Made by a program: the position numbers and the translations under genes. Positions 9,601 through 16,573 of a stretch of DNA of 64,000 nt are shown here, piece after piece. The stretch is from Stappia sp. WLB 29. Lineage in GTDB: Bacteria > Pseudomonadota > Alphaproteobacteria > Rhizobiales > Stappiaceae. Under the pieces are notes generated by a model. That model worked only from the letters and a program-made list of their open reading frames with translations, did not search any database and had not been told where the DNA came from. Numbering within the stretch: the stretch's first letter is position 1; each line of letters opens with the position of its first letter. Location of the stretch: NCBI RefSeq assembly GCF_023507705.1, contig NZ_JALBGD010000010.1:124001-188000 (forward strand). The letters are read 5' to 3'.

Positions 9601-11310
9601 GGTGACGAGGGACCAGCCGGAGACGGCCATGAAATGCCGGTCGACCAGCTCCAGCGCCTCGCGGAACACCTTGTCGCCGGAATAGGCGTCCTGGCCCATG
9701 CCGGCCCATTGCGAGCCGTTGCCGGAAAAGGCGAAGGCGACGCCGCGGGTGCGCGGGGCGGTCTTGCCCTCGATGGCGGCGGGCGCCTCCTTGCCCTCGG
9801 CAAAGGCCTGCAGCGCGGCGATCTTGGCGGCGCTGTCGCCGAGCACGACGAGGCGGTGGTCGTGCAGGTCGCGGCGGCGGGCGGCGGCATCGATCACCGC
9901 GCCGGCCGTGTCGGCATGATCCTCCACCAGCGCGGCGTAGCGGCCGGCCAGTTCGCGCAGGGCGGCTTGCGAGCGCGCCGAGATGACCAGCGGGGCGGTA
10001 TGGGCCACGCGGCTGTCCGCAGCCCCCAGCGGTGCGACGTCGCCGATGACCGCATGGGCATTGGTGCCGCCGAAGCCGAAGGAGTTGATGCCGGCAAGGC
10101 GCGGGCGCGTCCCCCGTGCCAGCTCGACCGGTTCGGCGGCGACGGTAAGGTTGAGGCCGGCGAAGTCGATGTTGGGGTTCGGCTCGTCGAAATGCAGCGA
10201 CTTCGGCAGCCGGTCGTGCTGCAGCGCCAGCACGGACTTGAGGATGCCGACGAGGCCGGAGACCGGCTCGAGATGGCCGACATTGGTCTTGACCGAGCCG
10301 ATGGGCAGCGGCGCCCCGCGCTTGCGGCCGATGGCGGTGCCGAGGGCGTTCGCCTCGGCCGGGTCGCCGACCTGGGTGCCGGTGCCGTGCGCCTCGACGA
10401 AGGCGAGATCGTCCGGCGAGATGCCGAGCTCGTCGCTGTAGATGCTCTCCAGCAGGGTCTTCTGCGCCGGGGAGGAGGGCAGCGACAGGCCGGCGGTGCG
10501 CCCGTCCGCATTGATGCCGGTGGCGAGGATGCGGGCACGCGGCTCGCGCGCCGTGGTGTCGCGCTGCAGCACCATCGCCACCGCGCCCTCGGAGCGGACG
10601 TAGCCGTCGCCCGAGGCGTCGAAGGCACGACACAGGCCCTGCGGCGACAGCATCGAGGCGCGGGCGAAGCCGATGAAGGAGAAGGGGCTGAGCAGCAGGT
10701 TGACGCCGGCGACGATGGCCGTGTCGATCTGCCCGCTCTCGATGGCGCTGACCGCCTGGTGCAGCGCCACCAGCGAGGAGGAGCAGGCGGTGTCGAGCGT
10801 GAAGCTCGGCCCGCGCAGGTCGAAGATGTAGGAGACGCGGTTGGAGATGATCGACAGCGTGTTGCCGGTCATCGTCTGCACGTCGACGGACGGCAGGTCG
10901 AACAGCAGCCGCTGGTGATAGTCGAGGCCCGAGGCGCCGACATAGACGCCGGTCTGGGTGCCGGCGAGGTCGGAGGGGCGAAGGCCCGCGTTCTCGATGG
11001 CTTCCCACACGACCTGGAGCAGCAGCCGCTGCTGCGGATCGATCTGCACCGCTTCGCGAGGGGAAATGCCGAAGAAGCCGGCGTCGAATCCCCACACGTC
11101 GTCGATCTGGCCGGCGGCGAAGGTGAAGCTGCGGCCCGACGTGCCGGGGCGGGGATGGTGGAAGCCGCGCGTGTCGAAGCGGTCGGGGCGAATCTCGCTG
11201 ACGGAGCAGAGCCCGTCGTCGAGCAATGTCCAGAAGGCATCCACTGTCCCGGCACCGGGAAGGCGTGCCGCATAACCGGTGATGACAGTGTTATTCGCGC
11301 GCAAGGACAT
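3697..11310 (-). CDS. rkpA: RkpA-like type I polyketide/fatty acid synthase (KS-AT-DH-MT*-psiKR-ER-KR-ACP)
   Basis: A 2537-residue single-module synthase. The ATG at 11310 has GGAAGAG six bases upstream. KS is at about 6-430 (DTACSSSL near 175, EAHGTGT, NVGHLE). AT is at about 520-800 (GHSVGEVAA near 615; YPFHS in the specificity region). DH is at about 885-1165 (LADHKVEQTAVFP near 917; second half HPAVADAGFHG). A methyltransferase-like stretch at about 1170-1450 lacks the usual glycine-rich SAM loop (LVLGERSF at the expected place). A structural pseudo-KR lies at about 1550-1770, ER at about 1790-2095 (HGGAGGVGLAAIQ near 1930), KR at about 2130-2320 (VGGFGGFG; SSATTLVGNPGQANYVAAN), and ACP at about 2405-2490 (GMDSL near 2443). 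The set predicts fully reduced acyl chains. There is no thioesterase, so release probably occurs through the adjacent RkpG-like enzyme. The product is inferred to be a lipid component of the capsule. Confidence 0.9.
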   Translation of the reverse strand: MSLRANNTVITGYAARLPGAGTVDAFWTLLDDGLCSVSEIRPDRFDTRGFHHPRPGTSGRSFTFAAGQIDDVWGFDAGFFGISPREAVQIDPQQRLLLQVVWEAIENAGLRPSDLAGTQTGVYVGASGLDYHQRLLFDLPSVDVQTMTGNTLSIISNRVSYIFDLRGPSFTLDTACSSSLVALHQAVSAIESGQIDTAIVAGVNLLLSPFSFIGFARASMLSPQGLCRAFDASGDGYVRSEGAVAMVLQRDTTAREPRARILATGINADGRTAGLSLPSSPAQKTLLESIYSDELGISPDDLAFVEAHGTGTQVGDPAEANALGTAIGRKRGAPLPIGSVKTNVGHLEPVSGLVGILKSVLALQHDRLPKSLHFDEPNPNIDFAGLNLTVAAEPVELARGTRPRLAGINSFGFGGTNAHAVIGDVAPLGAADSRVAHTAPLVISARSQAALRELAGRYAALVEDHADTAGAVIDAAARRRDLHDHRLVVLGDSAAKIAALQAFAEGKEAPAAIEGKTAPRTRGVAFAFSGNGSQWAGMGQDAYSGDKVFREALELVDRHFMAVSGWSLVTMLFSKDLETEIERTEIAQPLLFAVQVALVTALKARGIAPAAVLGHSVGEVAAAWCSGMLDLATATRIIHARSTQQEVVRHLGSMAALLLPAEEARAAIAEAGLPGIELSAINSPRSVTISGPSESIDAFARLARKKRWALRKLNIAYPFHSALVDPIETPLREALGTLKCSKPAIPFLSSVTPEQDEVTPDATYWWENVRRPVRFTDAVVRLAEQPVDLVVEIGPKAVLTTYVRDTLRSVGNQTQVLASLEMPRSEDAKAADIDTIAARIVAHGAMPDLDLYVGPEGRNLPVLPDYPWQLAPFLTPETDERIAAHSERGWPLAGKRLRPETAEWFNLVDLDLLPFLADHKVEQTAVFPAAGFIEMALRAALQWTGETRIEVRDLEILRPLVLDEGKTFETMVRLSPDDRVIEIHARPRLSGADWSLYAKAGFRTLAGAPDAPAPQIGTGAGTAGTQVSHDEIYRLTLAHGLDYGPAFRLADSAVLSGEREARLALLAPAALPEPGSFALHPAVADAGFHGLFALLGQRAEPAEGGFLPIRFSGIELHAPASVPVAVRIRVDKGSARSLVASFDYLDAEGGLVARLAGARFKAVQFHMTERDHGLAYRVVSRLLTPAEAGAPQSLPLAAIAGELGLVASEDYDPSDAGLLADALARTVAHRSLHAVLGDKPFALSSKVRDGALHESAAPFAAHFLDLLAHHDLAEEEDGKWRISDPAEGLDLASLVQTLVFEAGAHGSQATLLARLADDLPDLLRQGLPASAGDVFASALLAGWRNADPAAQALRRACIGIAARAVSDWPQDKPLSVLVLGERSFAVARHLDTLLSPYNATLTVGDPSLGATERLRRNWHGSAQTRFLSPEDGALAEGGPYDLAICCDTLSGAGDAMLKDLAAMLSPGGQLLALERAPATDAELILGTGADWWLPVPGSPRPATPLLDGEGWAARLAAFGLTGVEALPLAGGEVDASILVAGAPARTSAANGNGTAETGAEPRRLLVVCDADGPSRAVASALRECLKPHRIEAVLAASDAAAADDDTIAADLEDPAVWGEETPLAAAARDGIVHLAGAYASSQQGAGSDAGEDASALLSARTWQLAQMLKGLGNTAGPVVVVAPEGARAPACGTAPDPVQAGVWAFGRVAMNEFPSAGLRLVDIRRDLDASAAALRLAAEIVGADRSDERELVIDGDTRLGLRLERGPELPQPGSSETGADVLRLDIAQQGSLDRLAWSRVPARALVGDEVEIAVEASGLNFRDVMWALGLLPEEALEDGFAGPTLGMECAGTVVATGPKARRLRPGDRVIAFAPACFASRVTVSEKGCARTPQGLEPEAAATIPVAFLTSYYALHRLARLEAHETVLIHGGAGGVGLAAIQVARHIGATIIATAGSPEKRSLLRRLGVDHVLDSRSLTFADDVMRLTGGKGIEVVLNSLSGEAMERSIEVLAPFGRFLELGKRDYYENTHLGLRPFRRNLSYFGIDADQLLIHQPALAERLLDELMQLFAGGALSPLPYRAFEADEAVAAFRLMQKAGHIGKIVIRPPQQPAARPAAPAPVRFEGEAGSLVVVGGFGGFGAALISRLADMGATRIDVLSRRGATTPEAAALIEEMGRRGVAVVGHACDATSEKAVAAALAAIRKEAGAIQAAFHTAMVLHDTLLSNLTREQLDAVLAPKVRGAQLLDALTRGDALRQFVLFSSATTLVGNPGQANYVAANGYLEGLAAHRRAEGLPGLAVAWGAISDAGYLARNADVGDLLARKLGRHALSAREALDGLAMLMALPQDDVVAAAPGYARIDWTAARRDLALLATPFAERLGISADNEGSGEGGAVDLAALVKGLDRASAIAKICKLLAVEIGRILRIGEDDIDPARPLTEVGMDSLMALELRMAAERQFGIDIPLMSLANGATLSDMATRIADQALSGESGNGADLSSEARTNAMQHLGEDVFEDAETLADVAAEVEERTRNVRSLL

Positions 11311-11717
11311 CCATAACTCTTCCGTAGCGGCTCTCGCGAGCCAATGCTGCCAAGCGGAGGCAATCCGCGAGGATGCCACCGGATGTTGTCGTCAGGTTGC
11401 ATGTCCCCTGCAACCGCTTTGTCGCGCCTTGCGGCCGACGATGCGGATCCGCACCCGGATCCTGCCTGCTTGCCCAGCCCCCGGATCGGGAGCGGGTCTC
11501 GCCGCCGTTCCCTACCGAGCATCTTCTCCCGCCACAACCGCAAAGCGTGTTCGCCGGCCGTGGACGGGTTTTTTCAATATATCAGGACGAGGCGGTCTTC
11601 AAAGCGTCTATAATATGGCAATATTGCATCGCAGCATGAATTTCTCCAGATATTTGTGCCCCAACGGAATCATCGGGCGTGCCATCGGAAACGGCTCGTC
11701 TTTCAATATGATGACAC
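11311..11717. other. 407-bp intergenic region upstream of the PKS gene, with an AT-rich patch
   Basis: No credible gene is seen here. It separates the galE stop from the PKS start, both on the minus strand. The part at about 11565-11720 is clearly AT-richer than its surroundings (runs such as TTTTTTCAATAT and TATAATATGGCAATATTG), as expected of a promoter or leader for the PKS and RkpG-like genes. I could not define a convincing -35/-10 pair on the minus strand. The galE-distal half is ordinary GC-rich sequence with no strong terminator hairpin. Confidence 0.4.
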
Positions 11718-12713
11718 TCAGCTCTCGCTGCGTTGCAAAAGCTTGCGCTCCCAGGCGAGGGCATGTCCGGCGATCGTGTCGATATCGTTGTGGACGGGCG
11801 TCCAGCCGAGCCTTGCGAGAATCGCCCGATTGTCCGCAACGACGCTGGCGATGTCGCCCGGCCGGCGCGGACCGGTGTGGACGGCAAAGTCGCGGCCCGA
11901 CAGCCGCTTCACCGCTTCGATGGTTTCCAGGACGGTGTATCCGCGCCCGTAGCCGCAGTTGAGGGTGAAGCCGGCGCTGCCTGCCCGCAGTTGCAGCAGG
12001 GCGAGGTAATGCGCCTCCACCAGGTCGCTCACATGGATGAAGTCGCGCTCCGCCGTGCCGTCGCGGGTAGGATAGTCGGTGCCGTGAATGGTCAGCCCGT
12101 CGCGCAGGCCGAGCGCGGCCTCGCAGGCGATCTTGAGCAGATGCGCCGCACCGCGCGTCGAGTGGCCGGTGCGGCCCTGCGGATCGGCGCCGGCGACGTT
12201 GAAATAGCGCAGCACGCCGCAGCGCAGCCCGTGGGCGCCCGCGATATCGGCGAGCATCCGCTCGCTCATCAGCTTCGACATGCCGTAGGGGGAGGTGGGG
12301 CGCGTCGGCGCGGCCTCGTCCACCGGGTCGCTGCCGACCTCGCCGTAGACGGCGGCGGTGGAGGAGAAGATGACGTTGGCGATGCCGGCCGCGCGGCAGC
12401 CCTCGACGAGGGCCAGCGTCGCGCAGGTGTTGTTGCGGTAGTACTTCTCGGGACGCTCGACGGATTCAGGCACGGAGACCGAACCGGCGAAATGCAGCAC
12501 CGCATCGACCGGCTCGCCGGCAAGCTCCAGCGCGCGGGCAAGGGCGTTTTGGTCGGCGACGTCGCCGCGCAGGAAGGCGGCGGCCGGGGGCACCGACCAG
12601 TCGTGCCCGCCCTTCAGGCTGTCGAGAACGACGACGCGCTCGCCCGCGTCCAGCAGGCGCCACGCCATGTGGCTGCCGATGTAACCTGCGCCGCCGGTTA
12701 CAAGAACTGCCAT
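11718..12713 (-). CDS. galE: UDP-glucose 4-epimerase (copy 1)
   Basis: A 331-residue extended SDR that interconverts UDP-glucose and UDP-galactose. It shows the Rossmann motif TGGAGYIGSH at the N-terminus, the SSTAAVYGE segment, catalytic Tyr and Lys in SPYGMSKLMSE, RYFNVAGADP and RDFIHVSDLVEAH. Length and order are typical of bacterial GalE. The ATG at 12713 follows GGAGGGAAGG, a strong ribosome site. It diverges from ugd across about 300 bp, so the two UDP-glucose-consuming genes may share a control region. A second and clearly different galE lies at 39.5 kb. Related epimerases acting on uronates or N-acetylhexosamines share this fold, so the exact substrate is not proved. Confidence 0.88.
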   Translation of the reverse strand: MAVLVTGGAGYIGSHMAWRLLDAGERVVVLDSLKGGHDWSVPPAAAFLRGDVADQNALARALELAGEPVDAVLHFAGSVSVPESVERPEKYYRNNTCATLALVEGCRAAGIANVIFSSTAAVYGEVGSDPVDEAAPTRPTSPYGMSKLMSERMLADIAGAHGLRCGVLRYFNVAGADPQGRTGHSTRGAAHLLKIACEAALGLRDGLTIHGTDYPTRDGTAERDFIHVSDLVEAHYLALLQLRAGSAGFTLNCGYGRGYTVLETIEAVKRLSGRDFAVHTGPRRPGDIASVVADNRAILARLGWTPVHNDIDTIAGHALAWERKLLQRSES

Positions 12714-13010
12714 CCTTCCCTCCTGCCGGTGATCGCGGCGGCGGGCGCAGCGCCCGTCCGCGCGTGCCAGCCTCCGCCGTGTTAGCGGGTTGACAAACGG
12801 GTGGCAAGCGAACAGGAACGCAGCCGGACCGGCATGCCTCGACGCTGGGGCGGTGCGCGCACCGCATGCGGATCGAAGGGCCGCCAGGACCCGGGACACC
12901 CGTCGGGGTTCCGCCCGCAGATCGTGACGTGAACAGCACCGGTACGGCCTCGCGGCGCCGCGTCCCGCCCGCCCGCAGGCCTCTCTTTCCAGGAAAGTCC
13001 AGGAGCACGC

Positions 13011-14330
13011 ATGCGCATCGCAATGATTGGCACCGGCTATGTCGGCCTGGTTTCGGGTGTCTGCTTTTCCGAGTTCGGCTTCGATGTTTCCTGCGTCGAC
13101 ATCGACGCGGGCAAGATCGAGCGGCTCAATGCGGGCGAAGTGCCCATCTACGAGCCCGGCCTCGACGGGCTGATCGAGCGGAACCTCTCCGCCGGGCGCC
13201 TGTCCTTCACCACCGATTTCGACACGGCCGTCGCCAAGGCCGACGTGGTCTTCGTCGCGGTCGGCACGCCCTCGCGGCGCGGCGACGGCGAAGCGGACCT
13301 CACCTATGTCTATGCCGCCGCGCGCCAGATCGCCAAGGCGATGCGGCCGGGCACGGTGGTGGTCATCAAGTCGACCGTCGTCGTCGGCACCTGCCGCAAG
13401 GTCGCCGAGATCATCCGCGAGGAGCGGCCGGGCGTCGACTTCTCCGTCGCCTCCAACCCGGAATTCCTGCGCGAAGGCTCGGCCATCGAGGACTTCATGC
13501 GGCCCGACCGGGTGGTGGTCGGCGCCGAGGACGAGCGCGCCGAAAGCGCGCTGCGCCGCCTTTACCGGCCGCTCTACCTGCGCGAGACGCCGATCCTCGT
13601 CACCACGCTGGAAAATGCCGAGCTGACCAAGTACGCCGCCAACGCCTTCCTGGCGGTGAAGATCACCTTCATCAACGAGATCGCCAACCTGTGCGAGAAG
13701 GTCGGCGGCGACGTGCAGAAGGTGGCGAGCGGCATCGGCCTCGACAACCGCATCGGCTCCAAGTTCCTGCATGCCGGCCCCGGCTTCGGCGGCTCGTGCT
13801 TTCCCAAGGACACGACCGCGCTGGCCGCCACGGGCCTCAAGCATGGCGCGCCGCAGCGGCTGGTCGAGACCACCATCGCCGTCAACGAGGAGCGCAAGCG
13901 GCAGATGGCGGAACGGGTGCTGGCAGCGCTCGGCCCCGAGACCGCCGGCAAGCGGGTCGGCATTCTCGGCATCGCCTTCAAGCCCAATACCGACGATGTG
14001 CGCGATGCGCCCTCGCTGGTGATCGTGCCGGCGCTGCAGGCGGCCGGCGTCACCGTCGTCGCCCACGATCCGGAAGCGCGCGGCCAGGCCGAGCCGCTGC
14101 TGCCGGGCCTGGAATGGCGGGCCAATCCGTACGACGTCGCCGACGAGGTCGACGTCCTTGCGGTGATCACCGAGTGGAACACCTATCGCGGCCTCGACCT
14201 TGCCGAGATCGCCCGGCGCATGCGCGGGCGCGCGGTGGTCGACATGCGCAACATCTGGCAGGGCTCGGACGTCACCGCCGCCGGCCTCGACTATCGGGGC
14301 ATCGGCAAGGCGCCGCTCACGGTGGGCTGA
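13011..14330 (+). CDS. ugd: UDP-glucose 6-dehydrogenase
   Basis: A 439-residue cytoplasmic enzyme that oxidises UDP-glucose to UDP-glucuronate in two NAD-dependent steps. It begins with the NAD-binding motif GTGYVGLVSG. The catalytic cysteine is in GPGFGGSCFPKDT near residue 262. FVAVGTPS, SNPEFLREG and GILGIAFKPNTDDVRD are also present, covering the N-terminal NAD domain, the central helix and the C-terminal UDP domain. The ATG is preceded by CCAGGAG at good spacing. It leads a plus-strand run with cysQ 50 bp downstream. In this setting it most likely supplies uronic acid for the capsule. Confidence 0.93.
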   Translation: MRIAMIGTGYVGLVSGVCFSEFGFDVSCVDIDAGKIERLNAGEVPIYEPGLDGLIERNLSAGRLSFTTDFDTAVAKADVVFVAVGTPSRRGDGEADLTYVYAAARQIAKAMRPGTVVVIKSTVVVGTCRKVAEIIREERPGVDFSVASNPEFLREGSAIEDFMRPDRVVVGAEDERAESALRRLYRPLYLRETPILVTTLENAELTKYAANAFLAVKITFINEIANLCEKVGGDVQKVASGIGLDNRIGSKFLHAGPGFGGSCFPKDTTALAATGLKHGAPQRLVETTIAVNEERKRQMAERVLAALGPETAGKRVGILGIAFKPNTDDVRDAPSLVIVPALQAAGVTVVAHDPEARGQAEPLLPGLEWRANPYDVADEVDVLAVITEWNTYRGLDLAEIARRMRGRAVVDMRNIWQGSDVTAAGLDYRGIGKAPLTVG

Positions 14331-14380
14331 CGCCGGCCCGACCGATCCCTTCACGCACAGAACAAGACCGGAGACAGGCC

Positions 14381-15229
14381 ATGCGGATGACGGACGACAT
14401 GCAGGCGCTGAGAGCGCTCTGCCTCGAGGCGGGCGCGGTGCTGCTCGACTATTTCCACGGCGGCGTCGCGGTGGAGAGCAAGGCCGACGACAGCCCGGTG
14501 ACCGAGGCCGACCGCCGCGCCGAGGCCATCATCCTGGCAGGGCTCGCGAAGGCCTTTCCGGGCGTGCCGGTGGTCGCCGAGGAGGAGGTCGCCGCCGGAC
14601 GGCTGCCCGAGACCGTCGGCGATCGGTTCTTCCTGGTCGACCCGCTCGACGGCACGCGCGAGTTCATCTCCGGCCGCGGCGACTTCACGGTGAACATTGC
14701 CCTGGTGGAAAAAGGCGTTCCGGTGATGGGTGCCGTCTACGCCCCGCATCGCGGCGCGCTCTATCTCGGGCGGCTTGGCGAGGGCGCGGTGGAGGAAACG
14801 GTCGCGGCGGCAAGCGCCGGGGCCGGCGGAGAAGCGGTGCCGCTGCGCGTGCGGGCCGAGCCGAAGGTGCCGCCGGTGGCAGTCGCCAGCCGCTCGCACC
14901 GGGACGCGCAGACCGACGCGCTGCTCACCGCGATGGGCGTCAGCGACACGGTCAGCGTCGGCTCGTCGCTGAAGTTCTGCCTGGTGGCGCGCGGGGAGGC
15001 GGATCTCTACCCGCGCTTCGGACGGACGATGGAATGGGACACGGCGGCGGGCCACGGCGTACTGCTGGCCGCCGGCGGCAGCGTCTGCCGCCTCGACGGC
15101 GCGCCCTTCCTCTATGGCAAGCGCAATCAGCCGCACGATTCCGACTTCGCCAATCCGGGCTTCCTCGCGGCCGGCACGGCCGATCTCGTGCGCGCCGCCG
15201 CCGCGAAGGTGGCCGAGGCGTCTGCATAA
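14381..15229 (+). CDS. cysQ: 3'(2'),5'-bisphosphate nucleotidase CysQ
   Basis: A 282-residue inositol-monophosphatase-fold enzyme that hydrolyses 3'-phosphoadenosine 5'-phosphate (PAP), the by-product of PAPS-dependent sulfotransferases and PAPS reductase. Metal-binding signatures are present in order: VAEEEVA (Glu), VDPLDGTREF (Asp, Asp) and MEWDTAAGHGVL. SPVTEADRRAE marks the family N-terminus. The ATG has GGAGACAGG upstream. It lies directly before cysD-cysNC, consistent with PAP removal alongside PAPS production. Assignment rests on motif order and context; inositol phosphatases share the fold but usually not the adjacent cys genes. Confidence 0.9.
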   Translation: MRMTDDMQALRALCLEAGAVLLDYFHGGVAVESKADDSPVTEADRRAEAIILAGLAKAFPGVPVVAEEEVAAGRLPETVGDRFFLVDPLDGTREFISGRGDFTVNIALVEKGVPVMGAVYAPHRGALYLGRLGEGAVEETVAAASAGAGGEAVPLRVRAEPKVPPVAVASRSHRDAQTDALLTAMGVSDTVSVGSSLKFCLVARGEADLYPRFGRTMEWDTAAGHGVLLAAGGSVCRLDGAPFLYGKRNQPHDSDFANPGFLAAGTADLVRAAAAKVAEASA

Positions 15230-15657
15230 ACCGCCGGATGGCGCAAAGGGGCTGACGGGGCGGGTCGGTCCCGTGTTTCCCCTTTCGCCTCAGATGTTTA
15301 TTCCCCTCTGTCGGCTGCGCCGACATCTCCCCCTCAAGGGGGGAGAGGGGAGCATGGGGCCGCGCGCAAGCGCAGAGCCGACCCATTGGCAACCTCGGCA
15401 GGCGCGAGACGGGAGCGCATCGCCACCTCCACGGCTGTCATCCCCGCCGCGAGGGTGGCCGAGGCGGCCGCAAAAGCTGCGAAATGACAGAGATTTTTTA
15501 ACGAGGGCCGTTTGTCGGCAATCCTGTTTCTCGCCCTTGAGCGCGCGGCTGCGTAAGTCGTGGACGATAGCTGCCGGGAGCGGCGAACGGGACGGGGCGC
15601 CAAGGGCGCTCCCGCCTGCGTCGCCCGCCTTCCGGCCTCGTGCACGAGGAGACATCC
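15230..15657. other. 428-bp intergenic region between cysQ and cysD containing a dispersed repeat
   Basis: Apart from the double-hairpin repeat at about 15302-15350, annotated separately, I see no gene here. The right half is followed by the ribosome-binding site GAGGAG that serves the GTG start of cysD. A T-rich spot (GAGATTTTTTAACG near 15490) may belong to a cysD promoter, but no good -35/-10 pair could be set. Confidence 0.4.
15302..15350. repeat. Short dispersed repeat with two tandem hairpins (rhizobial intergenic-repeat type)
   Basis: Two back-to-back palindromes are visible. The first is TGTCGGC-TGC-GCCGACA at 15309-15325 (7-bp stem). The second is CTCCCCC-TCAA-GGGGGGAG at 15327-15345. 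This arrangement is familiar from short interspersed intergenic repeats in many Hyphomicrobiales genomes. Only one copy is in this window, so its repetitive nature is taken from general knowledge and not shown here. It could also act as a weak terminator or mRNA stabiliser after cysQ. Confidence 0.55.
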
Positions 15658-16563
15658 GTGTCCAACCGGGGAAGCCATCTGCGCCGTCTCGAGGCGCAAT
15701 CCATCGAGATCATCCGAGAGGTCGTCGCCGAGATGTCGCGACCGGTGATGCTCTACTCGATCGGCAAGGATTCGAGCGTCATGCTGCATCTGGCACGCAA
15801 GGCGTTCTACCCTGCGCCGCCGCCGTTTCCGCTGCTCCATATCGACACGACCTGGAAGTTCCGCGAAATGATCGCCTTCCGCGACCGCATGGCGGCGGAA
15901 GCGAGCATGGAACTGCTGACCCATACCAACCACCAGGGTCTCGCCGACGGCATCAACCCGTTCGACCACGGCTCGTCCTACTACACCCAGGTGATGAAGA
16001 CCGACGCGCTGAAGCAGGCGCTGTCGCATTACGGCTTCGACGCGGCCTTCGGCGGTGCGCGGCGCGACGAGGAGAAGTCGCGCTCCAAGGAGCGGGTGTT
16101 CTCCTTCCGCACCGCCTCGCACGGCTGGGACCCGAAGAACCAGCGCCCGGAGCTCTGGTCGATCTTCAACACGCGGGTGCGCCCGGGGGAATCGCTGCGC
16201 GTCTTCCCTCTGTCCAACTGGACCGAGCTCGATATCTGGCAGTACATCCGCTCCGAGAACATCCCCATCGTGCCGCTCTACTACGCGGCCGAGCGCCCGG
16301 TCGTGGAGCGCGACGGCATGCTGGTGATGGTCGACGACGAGCGCCTGCCGCTGCGCCCCGGCGAGGTGCCGCAGATGCGCCAGGTGCGGTTCCGCACGCT
16401 CGGCTGCTATCCGCTGACGGCGGCGATCGACTCCTCCGCCACCACCCTCGACGAGATCGTCACCGAGATGCTGATCGCCCGCACGTCGGAGCGCTCCGGC
16501 CGTCTGATCGACCACGACGAGGCGGCGTCGATGGAAAAGAAGAAGCGCGAAGGCTATTTCTGA
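15658..16563 (+). CDS. cysD: Sulfate adenylyltransferase subunit 2 (copy 1, NodP-like)
   Basis: A 301-residue PP-loop ATP pyrophosphatase that, with CysN, makes adenosine 5'-phosphosulfate from ATP and sulfate. The PP-loop is [14 protein letters not shown]. Other family segments are [48 protein letters not shown] and the C-terminal [11 protein letters not shown]. Start: the GTG at 15658 has GAGGAG six bases upstream and gives the usual CysD length; a GTG at 15640 is possible but poorly placed. It is followed 10 bp later by cysNC. A second, diverged cysD lies at 36.5 kb. Confidence 0.92.
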   Translation: MSNRGSHLRRLEAQSIEIIREVVAEMSRPVMLYSIGKDSSVMLHLARKAFYPAPPPFPLLHIDTTWKFREMIAFRDRMAAEASMELLTHTNHQGLADGINPFDHGSSYYTQVMKTDALKQALSHYGFDAAFGGARRDEEKSRSKERVFSFRTASHGWDPKNQRPELWSIFNTRVRPGESLRVFPLSNWTELDIWQYIRSENIPIVPLYYAAERPVVERDGMLVMVDDERLPLRPGEVPQMRQVRFRTLGCYPLTAAIDSSATTLDEIVTEMLIARTSERSGRLIDHDEAASMEKKKREGYF

Positions 16564-16573
16564 GGATTGAACG

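Noticed and set aside
3790-11316. A plus-strand open frame of about 2500 codons antisense to the PKS
   Set aside because: It mirrors the PKS in high-GC DNA. The translation is compositionally biased (A, G, R, D, Q) with no domain motifs, while the minus strand carries all PKS active sites.
11590-11640. TATAAT-like string upstream of the PKS
   Set aside because: The match is on the plus strand (the PKS is on the minus strand) and no suitable -35 could be paired on the minus strand, so it is not called a promoter.
11718-14354. An 878-codon minus-strand frame containing galE
   Set aside because: The part beyond 12713 is antisense to ugd and has no motifs. GalE starts at a good ribosome site at 12713.
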